Positions 1 to 9,948 are shown, numbered from the stretch's first letter. The stretch is DNA of 50,878 nt from an uncultured Oscillospiraceae bacterium (GCA_944385705.1 CALWYF010000013.1:1-50878); one strand, 5' to 3'. Translations and numbers: made by a program. The notes: generated by a model from the letters alone, not told the origin.

Positions 1-1
1 T

Positions 2-946
2 AAGGACCCCCGCAACGGCGAGCCTCTGATGAAGCGTACCGTGCTTATAGCAAACACCTCCGACATGCCGGTGGCCGCCCGTGAGGCCTCCATCTACACC
101 GGCATCACCATCGCCGAGTACTTCCGTGACATGGGCTACGACGTGGCCGTCCTGGCCGACTCCACCTCCCGCTGGGCCGAGGCCCTCCGTGAGATGTCCG
201 GCCGTCTGGAAGAGATGCCCGGCGAAGAAGGCTATCCCGCCTACCTGGCTTCCCGTCTGGCCCAGTTCTATGAGCGGGCCGGCGTGGTGGAGTGCATGGG
301 CAGCGAGGAGCGCCGGGGTTCCGTCACCGCCATCGGCGCCGTGTCGCCTCCCGGCGGCGATATATCCGAGCCTGTTGCCCAGGCTACCATGCGTATAGTC
401 AAGGTGTTCTGGGCTCTGGACTCCAGCCTGGCCTATGCCCGTCACTTCCCCGCCATCAACTGGCTCACCTCCTACTCCCTGTACCTGGACTCCCTGGAGG
501 GCTGGTACACCGAGCAGTTCGGCGAGGCCTATATGGCAAACCGCAGCAAGGCCATGCACATCCTTCAGGAGGAGAGCGAACTGCAGGAGATCGTCCGCCT
601 GGTAGGTCAGGACGCCCTGTCCGCCTCCGACCGTCTCACCATGGAGACTGCCAAGATGATCCGTGAGGACTTCCTGCAGCAGAACGCCTTCGTGGATGAG
701 GACGCCTATTCCTCCTATGCAAAGCAGTTCAGACTGCTGGACATCATCCTCCGCTATGACGAGCTCTGCCGGGACGCTCTGGACAAGGGCGCCGATATGA
801 ACGGCCTCTTTGCCATTGACGCAAGAGAAAAGATAGGCCGGGCAAAAATGGCCGATGCCGATACCTTTGCTGCCGACTACGATGCGATCGAAGCGCAGAT
901 GAAGGACGAGATCGCAAAAGTGATTGCCGGAGGTGAGGAAGCATGA
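2..946 (+). CDS. atpA: V-type ATP synthase subunit A, C-terminal part
   Basis: Catalytic A subunit of the V/A-type rotary ATPase, which couples ATP hydrolysis or synthesis to H+ or Na+ movement across the membrane. The reading frame is open from the window edge, so the N-terminal half, including the Walker A loop, lies upstream. About 314 residues are visible. The segments [16 protein letters not shown] and [10 protein letters not shown] are hallmarks of the A subunit nucleotide-binding domain, followed by the helical C-terminal domain. The stop overlaps the start of the B subunit gene (ATGA), which indicates translational coupling in one operon. The Met codon at 29 is internal to a conserved stretch and is not a start. 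Confidence 0.97.
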   Translation, partial: KDPRNGEPLMKRTVLIANTSDMPVAAREASIYTGITIAEYFRDMGYDVAVLADSTSRWAEALREMSGRLEEMPGEEGYPAYLASRLAQFYERAGVVECMGSEERRGSVTAIGAVSPPGGDISEPVAQATMRIVKVFWALDSSLAYARHFPAINWLTSYSLYLDSLEGWYTEQFGEAYMANRSKAMHILQEESELQEIVRLVGQDALSASDRLTMETAKMIREDFLQQNAFVDEDAYSSYAKQFRLLDIILRYDELCRDALDKGADMNGLFAIDAREKIGRAKMADADTFAADYDAIEAQMKDEIAKVIAGGEEA

Positions 947-2316
947 TAAAAGAGTATAAGACCATAAAAGAGATCGCCAGCCCTCTGATGGTGGTTGAGC
1001 ACGTCGAGGGCGTCACCTACGACGAGCTGGGCGAGATAGAGCTTCCCAGCGGCGAGATCCGCCGCTGCAAGGTGCTGGAAGTAGAAGGGGACAGAGCTGT
1101 GGTTCAGCTCTTTGAGTCCGCTCAGGGCATCAACCTTGCCCAGTCCAAGGCCCGCTTCCTGGGCCATCCCCAGCAGCTGGCCGTCTCCGAGGACATGCTG
1201 GGCCGTGTTTTCAACGGCATGGGCCAGCCCATAGACGGCGGCCCGGATATCCTGGCCGAGGCCCATATGGACATTAACGGCCTGCCCATGAACCCGGCAG
1301 CCCGTGCCTACCCCGCCGAGTTCATCCAGACCGGCGTCTCCACCATTGACGGCCTGAACACCCTGGTCCGCGGCCAGAAGCTGCCCATCTTCTCCGGCTC
1401 CGGTCTGCCCCACGCCGCCCTGGCTGCCCAGATAGCCCGCCAGGCAAGAGTTCTGGGTGACAACGAGACCTTCGCCGTGGTGTTTGCCGCCATCGGTATC
1501 ACCTTCGAGGAGTCCGAGTACTTCATCAACGACTTCCGCCGTACCGGCGCTATCGACCGTACCGTGGTCTTCTCCAACCTGGCCAACGACCCCGCCGTTG
1601 AGCGTATAGCCACCCCCCGTGTGGCCCTCACCGCCGCCGAGTATCTGGCCTTTGAGAAGGATATGCAGGTGCTGGTCATCCTTACCGACATAACCAACTA
1701 CGCCGAGGCCCTCCGTGAGGTCTCCGCCGCAAAGAAGGAAGTGCCCGGCCGCCGGGGCTATCCCGGCTACCTGTACACCGACCTTGCCACTCTGTATGAA
1801 CGGGCAGGCCGCCGTCAGGGCAAGAAGGGCTCTATAACCATGATACCCATCCTCACCATGCCTGAGGACGACAAGACCCACCCCATCCCCGACCTTACCG
1901 GCTACATCACCGAGGGCCAGATAATCCTCAGCCGTGAGCTGCACCGCAAGGGCATAGTTCCCCCTGTGGATGTGCTTCCCTCTCTGAGCCGTCTGAAGGA
2001 TAAGGGCATAGGCGAGGGCAAGACCCGTGAGGACCACGCCGGAACCATGAACCAGCTCTTTGCCGGTTACTCCCGAGGCAAGGATGCCAAGGAGCTTATG
2101 ACCATACTGGGCGAGGCCGCCCTCTCCGAGGACGACAAGCTCTTTGCAAAGTTTGCCGACGAGTTCGAGAAGCGCTACGTGTCCCAGGGCAACAACACCA
2201 ACCGCAGCATCCAGGAGACTCTGGACCTGGGCTGGGAGCTGCTGAGCATCCTGCCCCGCCGTGAGCTGAAGCGTGTAAAGCCCGAGATGATAGAGAAGTA
2301 CATGCCCAAGAAGTGA
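943..2316 (+). CDS. atpB: V-type ATP synthase subunit B
   Basis: Non-catalytic, regulatory B subunit of the V/A-type ATPase; it alternates with A in the A3B3 head. The product is 457 residues, normal for the family. As expected for B, the P-loop is replaced by SGSGLPH (about residues 151-157), and family segments such as [13 protein letters not shown] and [20 protein letters not shown] are present. Its ATG overlaps the A subunit stop by four bases, so expression is coupled. The D subunit follows after a 51-base gap with its own strong ribosome site. Confidence 0.98.
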   Translation: MIKEYKTIKEIASPLMVVEHVEGVTYDELGEIELPSGEIRRCKVLEVEGDRAVVQLFESAQGINLAQSKARFLGHPQQLAVSEDMLGRVFNGMGQPIDGGPDILAEAHMDINGLPMNPAARAYPAEFIQTGVSTIDGLNTLVRGQKLPIFSGSGLPHAALAAQIARQARVLGDNETFAVVFAAIGITFEESEYFINDFRRTGAIDRTVVFSNLANDPAVERIATPRVALTAAEYLAFEKDMQVLVILTDITNYAEALREVSAAKKEVPGRRGYPGYLYTDLATLYERAGRRQGKKGSITMIPILTMPEDDKTHPIPDLTGYITEGQIILSRELHRKGIVPPVDVLPSLSRLKDKGIGEGKTREDHAGTMNQLFAGYSRGKDAKELMTILGEAALSEDDKLFAKFADEFEKRYVSQGNNTNRSIQETLDLGWELLSILPRRELKRVKPEMIEKYMPKK

Positions 2317-2367
2317 GACTTGTCCAAGAAGTGCTCATCTAATTATTTTAAACGGAGGTGATGCTTT

Positions 2368-3018
2368 TTGGCAGGTAAAGCGATAACCCCCACCAGAATG
2401 GTGCTCAAACAGCTCAAGGGCAGACTGAAGACCGCCCGCCGGGGCCACAAGCTCCTGAAAGACAAGCGGGACGAGCTGATGCGCCAATTCATGGATGTGG
2501 TGAAGCTCAACAAGGAGCTGCGTACCAAGGTTGAGGAGGGACTCACCGGGGCCTTTGCCTCCTTGCAGGTGGCCAGTGCCATCATGTCCCCCGAAATGCT
2601 GGAGCAGGCTCTGCTCTACCCCAGGCAGAGCGTTGAGCTGGGCTTGAAGTACAAGAACATCATGAGCGTCAACGTGCCGCTCTACAGCTTCCAGACCAAG
2701 AACAACGACCCTTCCGAGATATACCCCTACGGTTTTGCCCAGACCTCCGGCGAGCTGGACGACGCCCTGGACAAGATGGCCCGGGTGTTCCAGGACATGC
2801 TGGAGCTGGCCCAGGTGGAAAAGACCATGCAGCTGCTGGCGGAAGAGATCGAGAAGACCCGCCGCCGGGTCAATGCTCTGGAGTACGTGATGATACCCGA
2901 ACTGGAGGAGAACATCAAGTATATCGCCATGAAGCTGGAGGAGAACGAGAACTCCACCAAGGTGCGTCTGCTGAAGGTCAAGGAAATGGTGCTTCAGGAA
3001 GCCCACAACTTCAAGTAA
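2368..3018 (+). CDS. atpD: V-type ATP synthase subunit D
   Basis: Central-stalk D subunit (216 residues), the rotor shaft that turns inside the A3B3 head. It is almost entirely helical, with an N-terminal TPTRMVLKQLKGRL segment and a long C-terminal coiled coil, as in the ATPase D family. The start is a TTG at 2368: a GGAGGTG ribosome site at 2354-2360 is correctly spaced for it, and the nearby ATG at 2361 is out of frame. It is the last gene of the operon, followed by an intrinsic terminator. Confidence 0.96.
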   Translation: MAGKAITPTRMVLKQLKGRLKTARRGHKLLKDKRDELMRQFMDVVKLNKELRTKVEEGLTGAFASLQVASAIMSPEMLEQALLYPRQSVELGLKYKNIMSVNVPLYSFQTKNNDPSEIYPYGFAQTSGELDDALDKMARVFQDMLELAQVEKTMQLLAEEIEKTRRRVNALEYVMIPELEENIKYIAMKLEENENSTKVRLLKVKEMVLQEAHNFK

Positions 3019-3030
3019 AACGCCAAATAA

Positions 3031-3074
3031 GCAAGAAAAATCCCGCAGGCTTTACCCTGCGGGATTTTTCTTGC
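3031..3074. terminator. Intrinsic terminator, bidirectional
   Basis: A long hairpin whose arms GCAAGAAAAATCCCGCAGG and its complement flank a CTTTA-type loop, with A- and T-rich flanks on both strands. It closes the V-ATPase operon. It could also serve the convergent surface-protein gene, which ends about 95 bases further on. Confidence 0.9.
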
Positions 3075-3168
3075 AGTGAAGAACTAAGAGTGAAAAGTGA
3101 ATAGATGTGGTGAAGGCTGCCCGCAGCTTGCTGCCGGCAGCCTTCAGGATTTAATAATTATTGATCCT

Positions 3169-5487
3169 TTATTTGCTCTTCCGCTTTTTCACCAGGATAA
3201 AGGCTCCGGCAGCTATTGCGCAGGCGCTCATCGCCAGCACGCCTATCCACAGCCCCAGGTGGGAGCTGTCCCCGGTGATGGGTGTGGCGCCGGGGTACCA
3301 GTGCAGTACCCGCACGGTGCAGGCGGCAAAGACCTTGCTGCCGTCCTGAGCCTGGGCGAATACGGTGCAGACTCCCGGCTTGTGGCCGGTGACCTTGCCG
3401 TTCTGGTCCACGCTGGCTATATCCGGGTTACTGCTGCTCCAGTACAGGCTCTTGTTAGTGGCATCCGCCGGAGAGACCGCAGCACTGAGGCTGTAGCTCT
3501 TGCCCTCGTATATACGCAGGCTGCTGCGGCTCATGGTCACGCTGCTGACCATGGTAACAGGGGACTTGATGCTCCATTCCTGGCTGGCGTTGGCCACGCC
3601 TACAATGGTGTAATTGGCAGCGTCGGTGCCATCGAGGTCGATGACGGTGGCGGCATAGGTCTTTATCTCGGTGCCGCTGATTGTGCCGCCATAGACCGGA
3701 ACCACATCGTCGTTCTCCACCACATTGGTGATGGTGGCGGAGACGCTCTTTTCCGTGCCGTCATAGGTGAAGACGGTGGTTCCCCAATCCAGCTCCACGG
3801 GCCGCTTATTAACGGTGATTTGGACAGTACCTGACGCTGTAGAGTAACCTGCGTCACCCGGCGTAAACTCCCACTCGGCCTCATATGGTCCAGCTTTCGG
3901 CATAGTATCAGGGGCGACCCAGGTAAAGGTGCCGGACACCGGTGTGGCTCCCGCATACATGGTGCCGGAGAAGCCTATATCCATCAGCTTCTGGCCGTAG
4001 GTGACGGTGTCGGTGCTCAGGCTGGGCCCTCCGGTGAGCGTTATATTGTCACTGCCGGTGAGGGTGACGGTGATATTGTAGTCTTCGTAATTGGTACCGC
4101 CATTCACCGGGACGGTGACGGTGTATTCACTGGCAGCCACAATTCCGCTGCTGCCGGTGTAGTGCAGCACGCCGTCCTTAATGCTCAAACCTGTCACGGC
4201 ACCGTCACTGCCGTCATATGTTGGCTCGCCGTAGCTGGCCCCCTCAGGGAGTTCCGGCAGCTTGACGGAATAAAGGCTGCTGTCCGCCACGATATAGCCG
4301 TCGGCAGTTTTATTGCCCTCATAGTCGGCTTTCTCTATGGTCTGGTTTGGGAGAGTAAAGGTGTTTACCTTCAGGCTGTAGTTGGAGTTTTTCAGCGTCA
4401 CGGTGACGGTGGCGGTCCTGTTATCACCCGCATTGGGGTCGTCATACTCCACCGTGGCGGTGTAGTCAACGCCCAGCTTGAGGGTCTGCACGTTCGGCAC
4501 GCCGTCAAAGCTCACGCCGGTGACCGTGCCGCCGGTCTTGCCGTCATAGGTCTTGGTGGCCAGGGTCACATTTTCGATACTCAGCTCGGCGGGAAGAATT
4601 GTAAAGAATCCCTCGGCTATGCCGGCGTACTTGCCTGTGCCGGTGACAATGACTTTGGCATCATCACCTGCATTGACATTATTCGCGTAACTCAGTGTGT
4701 AGTCCGTGTCAGGATCCAGAGGAATTGAAGAAGAACTGGTAACAGTGATCAAGCTGTCGCCGGGATTAAGACTTTGGCCGGTATAAGTAAGAGGGGATGA
4801 CGTTAAATCGCAAGCGACAGTACAAGAGCTAATATCAATTTTGATGCTCCATTCCTGGCTCTTGTTGGCCACGTCATCCAAAGTGTAATTGCCGGCACCG
4901 GCGCCCTCCAGACCGGTGACGCTGGCGGTGTAGTTATCCGCACTTGCTTCGGTGGCGCTGGTGGTGCCGTCGTAAATCAGGCTGACCTGGTCGTCACCCA
5001 CCAAGTTGGTGATGGCGGCGGAGACGCTCTTCTCCGTGCCGTCATAGAAGAAGCTGGTGCTTCCCCAATCCAGTGCCACAGGCAAGTGGCTTATCGTCTG
5101 ATTTTCCTGTATATATGTAGTCGTACTGCCATTACTAAAGGTATAGTTGGGGTTTTTCAGCATCACGGTGACGGTGGCGGTCCTGTTATCGCCCGCATTG
5201 GCGCTGTCATACTCCACCGTGGCGGTGTAGTCAACGCCCGGCGTGAAGGTGGGAGCTGTTACAGAATCGTCTGTGCTGGAGAAGCTCACGCTTTCCACCG
5301 TGCCGTCGGTCTTGCCGTCATAGGGCTTGGGGGCCAGGGATACGCCGCTAATGCTCAATTCTGTGGCGGAGCGGACTGAGGGGCCCGTGCCATCCCCCTC
5401 ATCTCCCACTGCCAGAGCAGTGACGGGGACGAGAGAAGTCATCAGCAGGGCTATGTACAGAGCTATGGCTATAACTTTCTTTTTCAT
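3169..5487 (-). CDS. Secreted, probably sortase-anchored protein with YDG/MBG and Ig-like (Big_2) repeats
   Basis: A 772-residue surface protein. A signal peptide covers residues 1-26 (cleavage near VTALA). Two YDG-type modules begin around residues 46 and 300 (APKPYDGKT, ATKTYDGKT). Two near-identical modules starting LDWG (around 140 and 575) end in SQEWSIK. A Big_2-like Ig domain with WSSSNPDIASVD lies near 660-730. The C-terminus has TPITGD (735-740), a membrane helix and KKRKSK, which fits the variant xPxTGD sorting signals of Clostridia. The likely role is adhesion or spacing on the cell surface; the ligand is unknown. No sortase gene lies in the window. An AAGGAGAAG ribosome site precedes the ATG. 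Confidence 0.85.
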   Translation of the reverse strand: MKKKVIAIALYIALLMTSLVPVTALAVGDEGDGTGPSVRSATELSISGVSLAPKPYDGKTDGTVESVSFSSTDDSVTAPTFTPGVDYTATVEYDSANAGDNRTATVTVMLKNPNYTFSNGSTTTYIQENQTISHLPVALDWGSTSFFYDGTEKSVSAAITNLVGDDQVSLIYDGTTSATEASADNYTASVTGLEGAGAGNYTLDDVANKSQEWSIKIDISSCTVACDLTSSPLTYTGQSLNPGDSLITVTSSSSIPLDPDTDYTLSYANNVNAGDDAKVIVTGTGKYAGIAEGFFTILPAELSIENVTLATKTYDGKTGGTVTGVSFDGVPNVQTLKLGVDYTATVEYDDPNAGDNRTATVTVTLKNSNYSLKVNTFTLPNQTIEKADYEGNKTADGYIVADSSLYSVKLPELPEGASYGEPTYDGSDGAVTGLSIKDGVLHYTGSSGIVAASEYTVTVPVNGGTNYEDYNITVTLTGSDNITLTGGPSLSTDTVTYGQKLMDIGFSGTMYAGATPVSGTFTWVAPDTMPKAGPYEAEWEFTPGDAGYSTASGTVQITVNKRPVELDWGTTVFTYDGTEKSVSATITNVVENDDVVPVYGGTISGTEIKTYAATVIDLDGTDAANYTIVGVANASQEWSIKSPVTMVSSVTMSRSSLRIYEGKSYSLSAAVSPADATNKSLYWSSSNPDIASVDQNGKVTGHKPGVCTVFAQAQDGSKVFAACTVRVLHWYPGATPITGDSSHLGLWIGVLAMSACAIAAGAFILVKKRKSK

Positions 5488-5592
5488 GCTGCTTCTCCTT
5501 TTCCGGGGCTACTTTTCTTCTCTGTCTCGGACTCTTGACGGCTTGAGCGGGAACCGCCCTGCCGGCCCTGAAACAGACATTTACCTATAATC

Positions 5593-5622
5593 AAAATACC
5601 ACGAAGAGCCCCAAACTGTCAA
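5593..5622 (-). promoter_or_regulatory. Promoter of the surface-protein gene
   Basis: On the minus strand TTGACA (5617-5622) is followed after 18 bases by TATTTT (5593-5598). It lies about 105 bases upstream of the start codon, leaving an untranslated leader of roughly 95 bases. Confidence 0.5.
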
Positions 5623-5641
5623 ACCAGATATTACCACTCAG

Positions 5642-5932
5642 TCAGGGCTTTTCTCCCTCGGCCTCCGGCTGCTCCGCAGCATGGCTGCCGGACTCAGCCC
5701 CGGACTCCGGGGCGGGGGAGAGCCGGTCCTCCAGTTTTTTCACCCGGTCCCGGAGCTGTTCCAGCTCTTCCGACTGGCGGTAAAAAATGTAGGTAACAAT
5801 AGCCGGCACAAAAGAGAAAACCAGGGTGGCGCCGTAGATGTGCCGCCCGGAGAGGAAAAAATTCCCGAAGAAGAACAGCCCGACGAACATTATGACTATC
5901 CATATTGCCAGGGTCTTGAGAAAATCCTTCAC
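5642..5932 (-). CDS. Small membrane protein with coiled-coil tail
   Basis: A 96-residue protein of unknown function. Two hydrophobic helices (about 5-27 and 33-50) are followed by a heptad-like charged coiled coil (SEELEQLRDRVKKLEDRL) and a low-complexity acidic tail rich in Glu, Ala and Ser. The start is GTG at 5932, set by a GGAGGAGGG ribosome site. It lies 27 bases downstream of the uridine-kinase-like gene on the same strand and is probably the last gene of a hemZ-kinase operon. I do not recognise a named family. Confidence 0.75.
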   Translation of the reverse strand: MKDFLKTLAIWIVIMFVGLFFFGNFFLSGRHIYGATLVFSFVPAIVTYIFYRQSEELEQLRDRVKKLEDRLSPAPESGAESGSHAAEQPEAEGEKP

Positions 5933-5959
5933 CGTAAACCCTCCTCCGAATAAAAGCTC

Positions 5960-6892
5960 TCAGTACTCGTATATGCCGCCGCCGATGAACTCCCGGATGA
6001 GAGCGTCCGGGGCCACCAGACTCTCGTCTATATCGCCAAAGAGCTGCAAGGCGGGCAGCACGGCCCTCAGTTCCTCAAAGCGCTCTATACCCTCGGGCAC
6101 GGATTTGAAAAGCTCCGTTGCCGTGCGGTTGAAGACTGCGGGCTCATAGGGAGCGGCGGTGTCGAACTGGAAATCCGCCTTGTCCTTGAAGGGGGAGATG
6201 TACAGTTTCTCGCCCCGGCGGACATTGGCCCACATGCTCATGGTCTCAGACGCATCGGAGCCCCGGAAATTGTAATCCCGCACCATGCGCCGAACCAGGC
6301 GAAACCAGGTGCGCTTGAAGACTATCTGCCCCTGGAACTCCACGTCGCTGCGGGCGGAGATATACAGCTTAAAGGCCTCCGGATGCACATCGGTTATCAT
6401 GTTGTTCAGGGCATGGATGCCCTCAAAGATCACGATCTCGTCGCCTTTGAGCTTTATGGACTTGGAGGGCTCCTGAACTCTCATGCGCCGGGAGAACTCG
6501 TACTTGGGGATGAACACCCGCTCCCCCCGGCTGAGCATGTCGAAGTGGCGGTTCAGAAGCTCCATATCCACACACAGGGGAGACTCCAGGTCCAGCTGGC
6601 CGTCGGCAGTGCGGGGACTGTTTTCGTCTATGGTTTTGAAGTAGTCGTCCATGGCCACATAGTGGGTGTTTATGCCCCGGCGGTTCAGCTCCTCGGCTAT
6701 CTTCATGGATGTGGTGGTCTTGCCGGAGCCGGAGGGGCCGGAGAGCAGCACGATGGGGCTGCGCTTGCGGTTCAGAATGATCTTGTCGGCAGCCTGCTCC
6801 ACTTTGCTGCGGTAGGCGGCATCGCTCTCGGCCATGAAGGCCACAGGGTCGGATACGGTCCTGAAGTTGATATCACTTAGCTGGTATTTCAT
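5960..6892 (-). CDS. Uridine kinase / phosphoribulokinase-family nucleoside kinase
   Basis: A 310-residue soluble P-loop kinase. Walker A GPSGSGKTT is at about 51-59, followed by VAMDDYFKT and IFEGIHALN, the segments that bind nucleoside and phosphate in uridine kinases. The C-terminal region is longer than in Udk (about 210 residues), so the exact substrate is uncertain; this longer form is common in Clostridia and is often labelled simply nucleoside kinase. The ATG overlaps the hemZ stop (ATGA), so the two are translationally coupled. Confidence 0.85.
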   Translation of the reverse strand: MKYQLSDINFRTVSDPVAFMAESDAAYRSKVEQAADKIILNRKRSPIVLLSGPSGSGKTTTSMKIAEELNRRGINTHYVAMDDYFKTIDENSPRTADGQLDLESPLCVDMELLNRHFDMLSRGERVFIPKYEFSRRMRVQEPSKSIKLKGDEIVIFEGIHALNNMITDVHPEAFKLYISARSDVEFQGQIVFKRTWFRLVRRMVRDYNFRGSDASETMSMWANVRRGEKLYISPFKDKADFQFDTAAPYEPAVFNRTATELFKSVPEGIERFEELRAVLPALQLFGDIDESLVAPDALIREFIGGGIYEY

Positions 6893-8382
6893 GTCTGTTC
6901 CTCCCGGGGCAGAAATTCCCTGTAAAATTCCCCTATCTTTATTTTATCGCCGCAGGTCTTGTCTATATTCTCTATATACTCCAGCGGATACTTGGGGGCC
7001 ATGAGCCGGATATTCCGGCCCCGGTCCGGGCGTACCAGCTTGGTGGAGCCGCCGCCGCCCAAAGCTATGATGCTGCACAGCTCCTCCATTATACATATAT
7101 TGTAGAGATTTACATAGCCGGGCCTGGTCCAGCCCAGGTTCTCAAAGCCCCCGGACATGAACTTCTGCCGGTACAGGTAGTAGGGCCCGTAGCCCTCCTC
7201 TCTCAGCCGCTGCCCGGCGTAGTCCAGCATGGCGGAGACCTCCTCCGCCGAGGGTATGGGGCTGCCCTCCAGGGTAATGCGGGAGCCTTTTTTTAAGGAG
7301 AGAGTGTGCACCGTGATGTTCTCCGGCTTTAGAGAAAGCACCTTTTCCAGACTGCTTTGGAAACCGGCCACGCTGTCCCCCGGCAGTCCCGCTATAAGGT
7401 CCATGTTTACGGCAAAGCTGCCAACTTTCCGCACCAGCTCCAGGGCTTTTATGATGTCCTCTGCCGTGTGCCTGCGGCCTATCAGCTCCAGCACCGAATC
7501 CTCCATGGTCTGGGGGTTGACGCTGAGCCGGTCCACCCCGTGTCGGCGCAGGACTTCAAGCTTATCCAGCGTGATGGTGTCGGGCCTGCCCGCCTCCACG
7601 GTGTACTCCCGCACAAGGGACAGGTCAAAGTCCTCCTCCAGCCAGGTACACAGCTCTTCCAGCTGCCCGGCGCTGAGAGTGGTGGGGGTACCGCCGCCCA
7701 TGTATATGGACACTACCCGGAGCCCCAGCTCCTTCAGCTGCTTTGCCGTGGCTTTAAGCTCTTTGTGCAATGCGGCATGGAAGGGAGCTATAAGCTTCAT
7801 GCTCTTTTCCACCGACTGGCTCACAAAGCTGCAATAGGCGCAGCGGGTGGGGCAGAAGGGTATGCCCACATAGAGGCAGACATCCCGGGGCCCAAGGGAG
7901 GCGGCGGCCTTAAGGGTCTCCCTCCCAGTGTCCAGGCACAGGGCAGCCCGCTCCGGGCTCACGTCGTATTCTTTTATAAACTGCGCCAGAGCCTTCGCCT
8001 CGTCCATACCGGAGGAGAGCTTTCCTTCCAGCAGCTTGCCGGGCCGGACCCCGGTGAGGGCGCCCCAGGCGGGCTTTTTCACTCCGCTTTTCAGCGCCGC
8101 CCGGTACATGGCGTTCTTTATGAGCCGCTGGCGTATCCTGTCTGCCTCCAGCTCCTCAAGCTCCGGCAATATCACCGCCGCTGCCCGGCCCCGGAAGAGC
8201 CGACCCTCCCGGTACAGGGAACACACTGCCGTGGTATATTTCTCTCCGCTGCCCAGGCTCAGCTCCATCCTGTCCCCCTCCGGCTGGCCCTGAGGGTACT
8301 CCGGCCGCTCCTGGGGGAACATGGTCAGCAGCATCTGCTCGGCGGCATATTTGTAGTCGTGTCCTTTGAAATAGAGTTTCAT
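6889..8382 (-). CDS. hemZ: Oxygen-independent coproporphyrinogen III oxidase-like radical SAM protein HemZ
   Basis: A 497-residue radical SAM protein of the HemN/HemZ family. The SAM cluster motif CPTRCAYC (CxxxCxxC) sits in VGIPFCPTRCAYCSF, followed by YMGGGTPTTL and a HemN-like C-terminal part. HemN oxidatively decarboxylates coproporphyrinogen III anaerobically; many HemZ proteins in non-haem Clostridia may do other SAM chemistry, so the reaction is inferred. The start is taken at the ATG at 8382 (MKLYFKGHDYKY), preceded by AGAGG; this gives the usual HemZ length of about 500. The frame stays open upstream through AT-rich promoter-like DNA, which I treat as non-coding. Confidence 0.9.
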   Translation of the reverse strand: MKLYFKGHDYKYAAEQMLLTMFPQERPEYPQGQPEGDRMELSLGSGEKYTTAVCSLYREGRLFRGRAAAVILPELEELEADRIRQRLIKNAMYRAALKSGVKKPAWGALTGVRPGKLLEGKLSSGMDEAKALAQFIKEYDVSPERAALCLDTGRETLKAAASLGPRDVCLYVGIPFCPTRCAYCSFVSQSVEKSMKLIAPFHAALHKELKATAKQLKELGLRVVSIYMGGGTPTTLSAGQLEELCTWLEEDFDLSLVREYTVEAGRPDTITLDKLEVLRRHGVDRLSVNPQTMEDSVLELIGRRHTAEDIIKALELVRKVGSFAVNMDLIAGLPGDSVAGFQSSLEKVLSLKPENITVHTLSLKKGSRITLEGSPIPSAEEVSAMLDYAGQRLREEGYGPYYLYRQKFMSGGFENLGWTRPGYVNLYNICIMEELCSIIALGGGGSTKLVRPDRGRNIRLMAPKYPLEYIENIDKTCGDKIKIGEFYREFLPREEQT

Positions 8383-8410
8383 ATCAGCCTCTGAAAACGT
8401 GATTGAATAA

Positions 8411-8439
8411 ATTATACTATCAAAAATTGCGGGGCACAA
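8411..8439 (-). promoter_or_regulatory. Possible hemZ promoter
   Basis: On the minus strand a perfect TATAAT (8411-8416) lies 17 bases from TTGTGC (8434-8439), about 30 bases upstream of the hemZ start. The -35 is weak, so this is tentative. Confidence 0.35.
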
Positions 8440-8512
8440 CAAGAGAATAAATATTTTAAAGCATAATGTTAACAGAAAACAGCAAAAAATCTTTAATAAA
8501 TTGAAAATAGTA

Positions 8513-8542
8513 TTGGAAATTTCTCTTGATTTGTTGTAATAT
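8513..8542 (+). promoter_or_regulatory. Possible promoter of the CarD-like gene
   Basis: TTGGAA (8513-8518) and TAATAT (8537-8542) separated by 18 bases, about 35 bases upstream of the start, in AT-rich DNA between two divergent genes. Confidence 0.4.
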
Positions 8543-8576
8543 ATAGACAAGAGTATTAGCATAGGGGAATTTTATA

Positions 8577-9062
8577 ATGTATGAGATAGGAGAAAAGATA
8601 ATATACGGAGAAAACGGAGTATGCACTGTGGAAAAAATAGCCCCTCTGGAGGCCGGGGATGGCAAGCTGTATTACTATCTCTGCCCCCTTATAGGCAGCG
8701 GAACCTACTTCACCCCTGTGGATTCCAAGGCCTTTATGCGTCCGGTAATGAGCCGGGAGGCGGCGGAGGCCTTTATCGACTCCATTCCCCGCATAGAGCC
8801 CGCCGTGTGCACCGACAACCGCTTCAACCATGTGGATGCCTTTTATAAGGAGCTGTTCAAGCAGCACACCTGCGAGGCTCTGGTAAGCATCGTCAAGGGC
8901 CTGCATGACCGCATGTCCCAGCGAAAGACAAAGAGCAGCCGGGCCGAGGCCATTATGAAGCGGGCCAGGGATATGCTACATGGGGAGCTGGCCACAGCCC
9001 TGGATATGGAGGTGGGCCAGGTTGAGGCTTACATAGCCCAACGTTTGGGCTCGGACAATTGA
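8577..9062 (+). CDS. CarD/CdnL-like RNA polymerase-binding regulator
   Basis: A 161-residue protein. The N-terminal Tudor-like domain (MYEIGEKIIYGENGVCTVEKI) matches the CarD_CdnL_TRCF family, which binds the RNA polymerase beta subunit. The helical C-terminal domain (about 75-160) matches the second CarD domain, which contacts DNA in the well-studied members and stabilises open complexes. It is divergent from hemZ and stands alone, with a terminator right behind. Which promoters it acts on cannot be read from the sequence. Confidence 0.85.
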   Translation: MYEIGEKIIYGENGVCTVEKIAPLEAGDGKLYYYLCPLIGSGTYFTPVDSKAFMRPVMSREAAEAFIDSIPRIEPAVCTDNRFNHVDAFYKELFKQHTCEALVSIVKGLHDRMSQRKTKSSRAEAIMKRARDMLHGELATALDMEVGQVEAYIAQRLGSDN

Positions 9063-9075
9063 GGATAAGAGATAA

Positions 9076-9128
9076 AAAAACCCCTGCACCCTGAGCGGCT
9101 TTATCCGCCCACAGGTGCAGGGGTTTTT
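9076..9128. terminator. Bidirectional terminator between convergent genes
   Basis: Arms AAAAACCCCTGCACC (9076-9090) and its complement (9114-9128) enclose an inner GCGG/CCGC stem. It serves the CarD-like gene on plus and the ABC ATPase gene on minus. Confidence 0.9.
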
Positions 9129-9138
9129 GTATACTATC

Positions 9139-9936
9139 TCAGCCCTTTCCAAAGCCACGGAGGAACTGGCGGGTGCGCTCCTCAACGGGAGCGCCCAGCA
9201 CCTGCTGGGGAGGACCCTGCTCCACGATGACGCCGCCGTCGATGAACAGCACCTGGTCGGAAACTGCCTGGGCAAAGCCCATCTCATGGGTGACAACCAC
9301 CATGGTCATATTATCCTGGGCCAGCTGGCGGATAACGTTCAGCACCTCCCCGGTGAGCTCCGGGTCCAGGGCGGAGGTGGGTTCGTCAAAGAAAAGCACG
9401 TCGGGGGTGAGGGCCAGGGCCCGGGCTATGGCCACCCGCTGCTGCTGGCCGCCGGAGAGCTGGTGGGGGTAATAGTCCAGCTTGTCTCCCAGACCGACCC
9501 GGCGCAGCAGGTCTATGCTCCTGGCCTCTATGGCCTGGAGCTGTTCTTTTCGGTTTTCGCGGTATTCGTCCCTGTTCTTGGCCTGAAGCTTGGGGGCAAG
9601 GGATACGTTCTGCAAAGCCGTATACTGGGGGAAAAGGTTAAAGCTCTGGAATACCAGCCCGAAGTGGAGCCGGTTACGGCGTATCTGAGCGGCCTTCAGC
9701 TCCTTGCCGGAGCTGCCGTCAAACAGAATATGACTGCCGGACTCGTCGTTTATTACGATTTTTCCTGCACTGGGCATCTCGAGGAAGTTGAGGCAGCGGA
9801 GCAGAGTGGTCTTGCCGCCGCCGGAGGGCCCGATAATGGAGAGAGTCCGGCCCTTTTCCAGGGAGAAGCTGATGCCTTTCAGGACCTGGAGCTGGTCGAA
9901 ATTTTTGTGGAGATCGGTAACTTCAAGCAAAGCCAT
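9139..9936 (-). CDS. Polar amino acid ABC transporter, ATP-binding protein
   Basis: A 265-residue GlnQ/HisP-type ATPase that powers amino acid uptake. Walker [10 protein letters not shown] (about 36-44), Q-loop VFQSFNLFP, signature LSGGQQQR, Walker [13 protein letters not shown] and the switch His in [10 protein letters not shown] are all intact. A roughly 20-residue insertion rich in charged residues ([13 protein letters not shown]) precedes the signature. It lies 12 bases downstream of its permease, and a GGGGG-containing ribosome site precedes the ATG. Confidence 0.95.
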   Translation of the reverse strand: MALLEVTDLHKNFDQLQVLKGISFSLEKGRTLSIIGPSGGGKTTLLRCLNFLEMPSAGKIVINDESGSHILFDGSSGKELKAAQIRRNRLHFGLVFQSFNLFPQYTALQNVSLAPKLQAKNRDEYRENRKEQLQAIEARSIDLLRRVGLGDKLDYYPHQLSGGQQQRVAIARALALTPDVLFFDEPTSALDPELTGEVLNVIRQLAQDNMTMVVVTHEMGFAQAVSDQVLFIDGGVIVEQGPPQQVLGAPVEERTRQFLRGFGKG

Positions 9937-9948
9937 GGCACAGCCCCC

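Noticed and set aside
8383..8562. N-terminal extension of HemZ
   Set aside because: The frame is open, but the DNA is AT-rich with promoter-like boxes, the extra residues are unlike HemZ, and a ribosome site supports the start at 8382.
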